Made by a program: the position numbers and the translations under genes. This document shows, piece by piece, positions 44,793-45,411 of a stretch of 45,411 nucleotides of DNA. The notes under the pieces are model-generated. The model searched no databases and had not been told where the DNA came from. It saw nothing but the letters and a program-made list of their open reading frames with translations. This DNA is from a virus. The DNA lies in IMG/VR virus record IMGVR_UViG_3300020125_000098, positions 1-45,411 of that record; one strand, given 5' to 3'. The stretch's first letter is position 1. Each line of letters begins with the position of its first letter.

Positions 44793-44962
44793 AGCGGCCG
44801 CTTTAGACGTTCAATTTCATCTTCAAGCGCTTTAATGTGCCTACCGTCTAGTTCATACTGCTTTTCTGCCCTTAGGCGTTCCATCAACGCCCCATCCTCA
44901 AAGCCCTCTCGACGGCCGTCCCTAAACCCCTCTTGATAAGCCTCTTGCGTGTCCGAACTCAT
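44789..44962 (-). CDS. Small charged helical protein, 57 aa
   Basis: The ATG overlaps the previous TGA as ATGA. The sequence is MSSDTQEAYQEGFRDGRREG, then FEDGALMERLRAEKQYELDG and KALEDEIERLKRPL, with a Gly/Arg/Glu repeat and a coiled-coil-like C-terminus. No family is recognised. Confidence 0.7.
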   Translation of the reverse strand: MSSDTQEAYQEGFRDGRREGFEDGALMERLRAEKQYELDGRHIKALEDEIERLKRPL

Positions 44963-45207
44963 TTTTCGGCCTTTAAATCGGTTCTAAAGGCAACTTCATT
45001 CCAACCAGTAATGGTTGTGTAATCTGGTTCAGACCGTACGAAAGCCAAAGTCTTTCCAGACAGCAAGCGTTGAAATTCTTTTTCCCATCCCATCATTCGA
45101 AAGCGAACTTCGTTTACGTCTATCAACTCTTTTGATTTTTCGATACCTTCAACGGTTACCCGATGATAAAAGTCTTTGTATCTTTTGCCATCTATGAAAA
45201 GTTCCAT
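44959..45207 (-). CDS. Hypothetical protein, 82 aa
   Basis: An ATG at 45207 lies downstream of the 45211-45402 gene with little spacing. The product reads MELFIDGKRYKDFYHRVTVE, EVRFRMMGWEKEFQRLLSGK and TTITGWNEVAFRTDLK, a small alpha/beta protein. It is coupled at its end by ATGA. No family is recognised. Confidence 0.75.
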   Translation of the reverse strand: MELFIDGKRYKDFYHRVTVEGIEKSKELIDVNEVRFRMMGWEKEFQRLLSGKTLAFVRSEPDYTTITGWNEVAFRTDLKAEK

Positions 45208-45210
45208 TGA

Positions 45211-45402
45211 TTAGTCCTCCATTCCGACATAGTTGAAATTTTTAACCACCAATGGCAAATCGGCGTCCTTTGAAAGCACAACCGAACCATCTGGATACCC
45301 GCTAAAGATGAGCCTAAATACGTGTTCTTTGCCACCATTGGTATCCCTGACTTGAAAAGTGATTGTTTCCCCCGCCTCTTCGATTGCTTGAATGTATTTC
45401 AT
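45211..45402 (-). CDS. Hypothetical early protein, 63 aa (full copy)
   Basis: This is the full copy of the gene whose 5' end also appears at 1-118. The start ATG at 45402 and its leader lie within the terminal repeat; AGGAGG of the leader TAACTGAGGAGG is seen in full only at the left end of the window. The sequence is beta-rich (ETITFQVRDTNGGKEHVFRL, then GSVVLSKDADLPLVVKNF). No family is recognised. It shows that transcription from the promoter at 669 continues across the circle junction. Confidence 0.75.
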   Translation of the reverse strand: MKYIQAIEEAGETITFQVRDTNGGKEHVFRLIFSGYPDGSVVLSKDADLPLVVKNFNYVGMED

Positions 45403-45411
45403 GTCGTCCTC
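45285..45411. repeat. Terminal direct repeat, right copy
   Basis: This is an exact copy of bases 1-127, so the unique circular genome is bases 1-45284. The length equals a common maximum assembly k-mer, and no coding or structural feature marks the repeat edges. I read it as evidence of circularity or circular permutation and not as a packaged terminal redundancy. Confidence 0.95.

Noticed and set aside
1-45411. CRISPR array, insertion sequence, integrase or att site
   Set aside because: No regularly spaced repeats, transposase, recombinase or tRNA-associated direct repeat was found.

Overview
The window is the complete genome of a tailed bacteriophage in a circular assembly. Bases 1-127 are repeated exactly at 45285-45411, so the unit genome is about 45,284 bp. 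The gene order is that of a siphovirus: small and large terminase, portal, MuF-like head protein, protease/scaffold, decoration protein, major capsid protein, connectors, tail tube, frameshifted tail chaperone, tape measure, tail tip, fibres, lysis. Every gene I can support lies on the minus strand, so the genome reads from high to low coordinates and across the circle junction. I see no integrase, excisionase or CI-type repressor, which suggests an obligately lytic phage. The host cannot be named. A GT9 heptosyltransferase-like domain and a lipobox on a virion-region protein fit a Gram-negative host better than a Gram-positive one.

Layout in transcription order. (1) A consensus-like promoter with a palindromic spacer (669-697) starts an early operon: 618 down to 183, across the junction, then 45402 down to about 35.6 kb. 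It holds mostly tiny genes, usually coupled by ATGA, TTGA or TAATG overlaps: zinc-ribbon proteins, small membrane proteins, an ASCH protein, a YopX-like protein, an HNH-like protein, an MqsA/YgiT-like regulator and a C5-methyltransferase-like protein. The same stretch carries a tRNA-His (43492-43562), a second structured non-coding segment (43359-43469), and a second copy of the promoter-associated 17-bp motif (41980-41996). (2) A glycan cassette (29184-35563) encodes four glycosyltransferases or glycosyltransferase-like proteins, one a GT2-GT9 fusion, plus a sugar C-methyltransferase-like protein and a second SAM methyltransferase. (3) The packaging and head genes (17.0-29.1 kb) include a protease with an in-frame nested scaffold start and a strong terminator just upstream of it. 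(4) The tail genes (7.6-17.0 kb) include a predicted -1 frameshift and a large protein with a lipoprotein signal peptide. (5) A lysis region (about 5.5-7.6 kb) has an M15-type endolysin and several small membrane proteins. (6) A metallophosphoesterase, a repeat protein, a structured 280-nt non-coding region, a DnaB-type helicase and a VRR-NUC nuclease complete the circle. No DNA polymerase or primase is visible, so replication probably recruits the host replisome through the phage helicase.

Several supported genes are under 60 codons. They were found by reading the gaps directly and were accepted when a ribosome binding site, stop/start coupling and a sensible domain or membrane segment agreed. 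TTG and GTG starts are common.
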